Positions 60,235 to 64,000 of a DNA stretch of 64,000 bases are shown one piece after another. The translations under genes and the position numbers were made by a program. The notes below the pieces were generated by a model. That model ran no database searches. It was not told where the DNA came from and was given only the letters and a program-made list of their open reading frames with translations. Source of the DNA: Promicromonospora iranensis (GTDB taxonomy: Bacteria > Actinomycetota > Actinomycetes > Actinomycetales > Cellulomonadaceae); assembly GCF_028994775.1 (NCBI RefSeq), contig NZ_JAJQMN010000008.1, positions 248,001 to 312,000 on the forward strand, given 5' to 3'. Within the stretch, counting starts at the first letter, position 1, and the number at the start of each line of letters is the position of its first letter.

Positions 60235-60531
60235 TCAGACGTCGATCGTCTCCAGGGTCACCGAGACAGGCTTTTCCGGGACGAGACCCTCGGCCTGCCG
60301 CACCTTCTTCTTCATGGGCAGCACGTAGCCGCCGTCCTTGTCGCTCGGGAAGACGGATGTGGTCCAGGTGGTCTTCCCGACCGTCACCCGCACCCGGATC
60401 GAACCGAACCCGCGCGGGGGCAGCGGAAGGTCTGCCAGCTCGTCGGAATGGTCGGGTGGCACGGTCACGAACCACCAGGAGTCGGTACGCACCTGCCACT
60501 GCCACAGGGGAGCGGTGAACTCGATCTGCAC
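60235..60531 (-). CDS. DUF1905 domain protein
   Basis: The 98-residue protein is a complete DUF1905 barrel: VQIEFTAPLWQWQVRTDSWWFVTVPPDHSDELAD, GFGSIRVRVTVGKTTWTTSVFPSDKDGGYVLPMKKKVRQAEGL and PVSVTLETIDV. The function is unknown. I prefer the GTG at 60531, where homology starts. The ATG at 60561 adds ten residues, but its start lies inside a REP palindrome (60560-60596) and would put the ribosome site in the hairpin. It is tail-to-tail with marC. Confidence 0.82.
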   Translation of the reverse strand: MQIEFTAPLWQWQVRTDSWWFVTVPPDHSDELADLPLPPRGFGSIRVRVTVGKTTWTTSVFPSDKDGGYVLPMKKKVRQAEGLVPEKPVSVTLETIDV

Positions 60532-60559
60532 GGGTAGCAACCTACGCCTCACCTCAGAC

Positions 60560-60596
60560 ATCGAGCCTGCCGAGACGACGTCTCGACAGGCTCGAT
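60560..60596. repeat. REP-like palindrome between DUF1905 and helicase genes
   Basis: ATCGAGCCTG and CAGGCTCGAT form the outer stem and CGAGACG/CGTCTCG the inner stem, with one unpaired C. It is a diverged member of the family and lies just after the stop of the helicase gene on the same strand. Confidence 0.7.
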
Positions 60597-60611
60597 CAGG
60601 GAACGCGCGGG

Positions 60612-62279
60612 TCAGCTCTCCGGCTGGCCGCCACGTGTGCGACGGCGGCTGCGGCTCCGGCGGCGGCGCTGGCCGCCGTCCTCGTCGCCGTCCGACGCCG
60701 GGCGCTCGTCCGAGGTGACGCTGTCGCTGCCGGCCACGGCGGCGTCGTCCGGCCGCGAGGTGGCACGCGGCTCGCTGTGCGAGCCGCCCTGCCGACCGCC
60801 GGAGCGCGGTGCACCGGAGCGCAGGCCGCCCGAGCGGGGTGCGCCGGAGCGTCCGCCGCCGGTGCGCGATCCGCTGTTGCGCTTGCCCGTCTCACCCAGG
60901 TCCTCGACGTCCTCGGCGTCCAGCCCTGCGAGGTGCTGCGCGGACCGCGGCAGACGGCCCTTCGTGCCCTCGGGGATGTTCAGGTCCGCGAACAGGTGCG
61001 GAGACGTGGAGTACGTCTCGACCGGCTCGGGGTACCCGATCTCGAGCGCCTTGTCGATGAGCGACCAACGCGGCACGTCGTCCCAGTCCACGAAGGTGAC
61101 GGCGGTGCCCGTGTTGCCCGCGCGGCCGGTGCGGCCCACCCGGTGCAGGTAGATCCGCTCGTCCTCGGGGCACTGGTAGTTGACCACGTGCGTCACGTCG
61201 TCGACGTCGATGCCACGGGCGGCGACGTCGGTGGCGACGAGCACGTCGATCTTGCCGTTGCGGAACGCGCGCAGCGCCTGCTCGCGTGCGCCCTGGCCCA
61301 GGTCGCCGTGGATCGCGCCGGCCGCGAAGCCACGCGTCTGCAGCTCGTCCGCGACCTTGGCGGCCGTGCGCTTGGTGCGCGCGAACACGATGCTGCGGCC
61401 GCGGCCCTCGGACTGGAGCAGACGAGCCAGCACCTCGATCTTGTCCAGGGCGTGGGCCCGGTACACGACCTGCTTGATGTTCTTGACCGTCGCACCCTGG
61501 TCGTCCGGCTCGGCGGCCCGGATGTGCGTGGGCTGCTTCATGTAGCGGCGGGCCATGGAGACCACGGCGCCCGGCATGGTCGCGCTGAACAGCATCGTGT
61601 GCCGCTGCGCGGGGGTGCGGGCCAGGATCTTCTCGACGTCGGGCAGGAACCCGAGGTCGAGCATCTCGTCAGCCTCGTCGAGCACCACCGTCGCCGCACG
61701 GAGCAGCGTCAGGTGGCCCTGGTTGAGCAGGTCGATCATGCGGCCGGGCGTACCCACCACGACGTCGACGCCGGTCTTCATGGCCTCGATCTGCGGCTCG
61801 TAGGCACGGCCACCGTAGACCTGGACGATCCGGACGTTGCGCTTGGAGGACGCCGTGCTCAGGTCGTTCGCGACCTGCACCGCGAGCTCGCGGGTCGGGA
61901 CCACGACGACGGCCTGCGGCTTGCCGGGAGCGACGAGGTCGTCGTAGCCGGGCTCGCCGGGCGCGACGACGCGGTGCAGCAGCGGGACGCCGAAGCCGAG
62001 CGTCTTGCCGGTACCGGTCTTGGCCTGGCCGATGATGTCGTGGCCGCTCATCGCGACCGGAAGGGTCATCGCCTGGATCGGGAACGGGTGGGTGATGCCC
62101 GAGTCCTTCAGCGCCTCGACGATCTCCGGGCGGACACCGAAGTCCGCGAAGGTCACGTTCTGCGCCTGGATGGCGGACGGGCTGGAATAGTCGGGGCCCG
62201 AACCGGTCGTCGGCTCGGGACTTGTCTCGATGACCGCGTCTGCGGCCGGGGTGTCTGTGGTAGTCACTGGCGCCTTCAT
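60612..62279 (-). CDS. DEAD-box RNA helicase
   Basis: The 555-residue helicase has every core motif: Q motif around HPFPIQAMTLP, motif I AKTGTGKT at 86-93, Ia PTRELA, II VLDEADEML at about 200, III FSAT, IV IVFARTKR, V ATDVAARGIDV and VI YLHRVGRTGRAG. After about residue 455 the tail is low-complexity and basic, with RSGAP / RSGG repeats and a final RRRRSRSRRR cluster, as in DeaD/RhlE-type proteins that bind RNA non-specifically. Roles in ribosome assembly or RNA decay at low temperature are usual. A 314-base leader (62280-62593) separates it from the upstream gene. Confidence 0.94.
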   Translation of the reverse strand: MKAPVTTTDTPAADAVIETSPEPTTGSGPDYSSPSAIQAQNVTFADFGVRPEIVEALKDSGITHPFPIQAMTLPVAMSGHDIIGQAKTGTGKTLGFGVPLLHRVVAPGEPGYDDLVAPGKPQAVVVVPTRELAVQVANDLSTASSKRNVRIVQVYGGRAYEPQIEAMKTGVDVVVGTPGRMIDLLNQGHLTLLRAATVVLDEADEMLDLGFLPDVEKILARTPAQRHTMLFSATMPGAVVSMARRYMKQPTHIRAAEPDDQGATVKNIKQVVYRAHALDKIEVLARLLQSEGRGRSIVFARTKRTAAKVADELQTRGFAAGAIHGDLGQGAREQALRAFRNGKIDVLVATDVAARGIDVDDVTHVVNYQCPEDERIYLHRVGRTGRAGNTGTAVTFVDWDDVPRWSLIDKALEIGYPEPVETYSTSPHLFADLNIPEGTKGRLPRSAQHLAGLDAEDVEDLGETGKRNSGSRTGGGRSGAPRSGGLRSGAPRSGGRQGGSHSEPRATSRPDDAAVAGSDSVTSDERPASDGDEDGGQRRRRSRSRRRTRGGQPES

Positions 62280-62532
62280 CTCTCGCGGCGCGGTGGGCCC
62301 TCATGGCCCGGCGATCGCGCCTTCGTGCGGCAGCCGATCGTGAAAATCATCGCGCGCCGGGATTGACCCAGGCTGCGCGTCCTGTCGGGGCGGCCTCAGG
62401 GGTGAGACCGGAGCACAGGCTCGGGGGTCGGAACGTGACGACCGGGCAACCGATGTACGGCATTCATGGTACGCGCACGATGTTTCCGTGTGGTGAGCGA
62501 AACACGTTCAACTGCCCCGTTAGTAATGAACG

Positions 62533-62576
62533 CCACGTGGCGGACGGCGCGTGCGGGTGTGCCGTCCGCCACATGG
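62533..62576. terminator. Hairpin terminator after DUF3107 gene
   Basis: Sixteen-base arms (62533-62548 and 62561-62576; core GTGGCGGACGGC) pair with one mismatch around a 12-base loop, starting 18 bases beyond the stop at 62594 in the direction of transcription. The rest of the 62280-62593 gap holds the helicase promoter and leader and no gene I can support. Confidence 0.75.
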
Positions 62577-62593
62577 CGCGGGGTACAACTCGC

Positions 62594-62815
62594 TCAGACC
62601 GCGCCGAAGCCGACCTTGCGCTGCTCCTCGGAACCGATCTCGACGTAGCCGATCGCGGCGCCGGGGACGATCACTTGGCGGCCACGCGAGTCGGTGAGCT
62701 CGAGGGTGCCACCGGTCAGGGCCTTCTTGACGGCAGTCGCGACGGCCTCCGCGCTCTCTTCCGTCTCGACCACGACCTCGCGCGGCAGGTTCTGCACACC
62801 GATGGTGACGTCCAC
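62594..62815 (-). CDS. DUF3107 family protein
   Basis: The 73-residue protein (MDVTIGVQNLPREVVVETEESAEAV..., then GTLELTDSRGRQVIVPGAAIGYVEIGSEEQRKVGFG) is a full-length DUF3107 member. This small family is nearly universal in actinobacteria and of unknown function. The sequence predicts a compact beta-rich fold with one helix around AVATAVKKAL. It stands alone, with its own terminator, upstream of the DEAD-box helicase gene, an arrangement also common in relatives (from general knowledge). Confidence 0.92.
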   Translation of the reverse strand: MDVTIGVQNLPREVVVETEESAEAVATAVKKALTGGTLELTDSRGRQVIVPGAAIGYVEIGSEEQRKVGFGAV

Positions 62816-63045
62816 GTTTACTCCAGTTCGGTCGGGGATTGCGCCGTGCGCCCGGTGGTCCGGGGGCCCGGCCTGACGATCCTAGTCACGCGGCGGCGCC
62901 GTCGGCCCGCGGTTTCGCCGTGAGCCGACACGAGAGGCGGCACATGTCTCCGCGGACCGGGGCGGACCGGGCGGGCCGGGCGGGTCGGGCGGGCCGGCCC
63001 CCCTGTGGACAGGGGTCATGGGCGGATGGTCGCGTGCGTGGCACC

Positions 63046-64000
63046 ATGGTCGGCGTGAGCAGACCGTCCTCCCCCCGGCGCGCCGGCAGTCACGCCCGTG
63101 GAGGCGCGCCCGCAGGCCTCCTGTCCGAGGGGGTGGCCGCGGGCCGTTCCGCGGCGCGGAAGGTCAAGCGGCGTGCTGCGCAGGACCCCCGGCGCGCGAT
63201 GGTCGCCCTCGGCCTGTGCCTCACCGTGGGCCTCGGCAGCGGCATGGCGGCCACCATGAGCACGGAGCCGGACGCGTCCGCGGCCGCGGTGGCCGGGGTC
63301 GTCGAGGACAGCCTGGGCGCGGAGGCGGCCGCGGCGGTGCGGAACGTGTACGAGGCGGCCAGGTCCGGCGAGCGGACATCGCCCCCCACGACGACGACGT
63401 CGCCGGATGCGGCCGCGGAGGCCGGTGCTGCTTCGGGGACCGGGGCCGGCGTGGGCACCGCGGGGGAGGATCTGCCCGAGCCGCCGGCGTCCGACCTGCG
63501 CGAGCCCTTGTCCGCGGCTCCGGACGACGGGCCGGTTCCGGAGAAGTCGACGCCGCCCCCGCCGGGTCCGAGTCCCAGCGCGAGCCCTGGCCCGACGGCG
63601 GAGCCGGGCTCCGGCCTGATCGGTACGAGGATCGCCGTCGAGGAGAAGCTGTCCGGCAAGCTCGTCGTGGCCAGCGGGTCCCGTCCCGCGCCCACGGAGG
63701 GAAAGGTCTGGCGGGTCCAGATCGCCGTCGAGAAGGGTCTGCCGGTGGATCCGGAGATCTTCGCCGAGTCCGTGCTGGCCACCCTGAACGACCCGCGCGG
63801 CTGGAACGCCGCCGACGGTTCCACCTTCGCCTGGACCGACTCCGACCGCTACGACGCGCGCGTGGTGCTCGCGAGCCCCGGCACCACCGACCGGCTCTGC
63901 CTCCCGCTGGACACGATCGGTGAGCTCTCGTGCGGCATCGAGGAGACCGCGGTGCTCAACTTCAAGCGCTGGGCCACGGGCTCCCAGGCGTGGGAGAACA
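63046..64000 (+). CDS. DUF3152 domain protein, 3'-truncated by window
   Basis: The frame is open from ATG 63046 to the window end, giving 318 residues. A basic cytoplasmic segment is followed by a membrane helix (AMVALGLCLTVGLGSGMAAT, about 52-70), then a Thr/Pro/Ala-rich linker. A DUF3152 domain begins at about residue 220 (VWRVQIAVEKGLPVDPEIFAESVLATLNDPRGWNAADG), continuing to NFKRWATGSQAWEN at the edge. DUF3152 proteins are actinobacterial exported proteins, some resembling zinc metalloproteases; the expected metal site lies beyond the window. GTG 63055 is an alternative start. Confidence 0.88.
   Translation, partial: MVGVSRPSSPRRAGSHARGGAPAGLLSEGVAAGRSAARKVKRRAAQDPRRAMVALGLCLTVGLGSGMAATMSTEPDASAAAVAGVVEDSLGAEAAAAVRNVYEAARSGERTSPPTTTTSPDAAAEAGAASGTGAGVGTAGEDLPEPPASDLREPLSAAPDDGPVPEKSTPPPPGPSPSASPGPTAEPGSGLIGTRIAVEEKLSGKLVVASGSRPAPTEGKVWRVQIAVEKGLPVDPEIFAESVLATLNDPRGWNAADGSTFAWTDSDRYDARVVLASPGTTDRLCLPLDTIGELSCGIEETAVLNFKRWATGSQAWEN

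Noticed and set aside
63018-63923. 301-residue open frame at the window end
   Set aside because: It is out of frame with the DUF3152 gene, which has a membrane helix and a recognised domain and stays open to base 64000.

Overview
The window is very GC-rich and densely coded. Codon positions are strongly biased, which produces many antisense shadow frames. Its gene families (monomeric isocitrate dehydrogenase, DUF3107, DUF3152, a PRC-barrel/MgtE-N/CBS protein, an Mrp ATPase lacking the CxxC motif, fused amylopullulanase, GH53 and GH42 enzymes) fit a saprophytic actinobacterium of the order Micrococcales, probably near Promicromonosporaceae or Cellulomonadaceae. That placement is inferred from gene content only. 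No rRNA, tRNA, CRISPR array or insertion sequence was recognised.

Layout. 1-9.6 kb: end of isocitrate dehydrogenase, a single-chain tandem ABC exporter, a RibD-like reductase, a GT39 glycosyltransferase, an MFS exporter and an acetyltransferase. 9.7-19.3 kb: a starch module, with a secreted 1854-residue amylopullulanase followed by a binding protein and two permeases of a sugar importer that has no ATPase gene nearby. 19.4-27 kb: one-carbon metabolism (purU; glyA-folD behind a ZTP riboswitch) mixed with acetyltransferases, a PPOX protein and a FAD oxidoreductase. 27-35.3 kb: a DUF3800 protein, small enzymes, exonuclease III, and a MacAB-like three-gene ABC operon. 35.6-41 kb: a galactan module (GH53 galactanase, GH42 beta-galactosidase, galactokinase). 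42.9-48.1 kb: a choline-to-glycine-betaine operon (BCCT transporter, betaine aldehyde dehydrogenase, GMC dehydrogenase). 48.2-64 kb: Mrp, a large uncharacterised protein, DUF1003, MgtE-N/CBS, a stress protein, an AbiEi/DUF559-like protein, Xaa-Pro aminopeptidase, PHP, MarC, a DEAD-box helicase, DUF3107 and the start of a DUF3152 protein.

The most unusual signal is a family of phased inverted repeat arrays in three intergenic places (41174-41572, 54555-54681, 55911-56093). Each has a central palindrome built on GAGATCGGTC/GACCGATCTC with an 8-base loop. A 19-base step follows on both sides, then outward-running units of about 31 bp (close to three helical turns) carrying GACCGAWCTC and TGCAA. 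Two of the arrays share a 67-bp identical core in direct orientation and bracket the AbiEi/DUF559-like gene. I know of no described element with this architecture.

A second family, REP-like palindromes built on TGGTCGAGCTTGTCG, sits in several gaps, and one half-copy is read in frame inside mrp. Several other gene ends carry long perfect hairpins that probably act as terminators.
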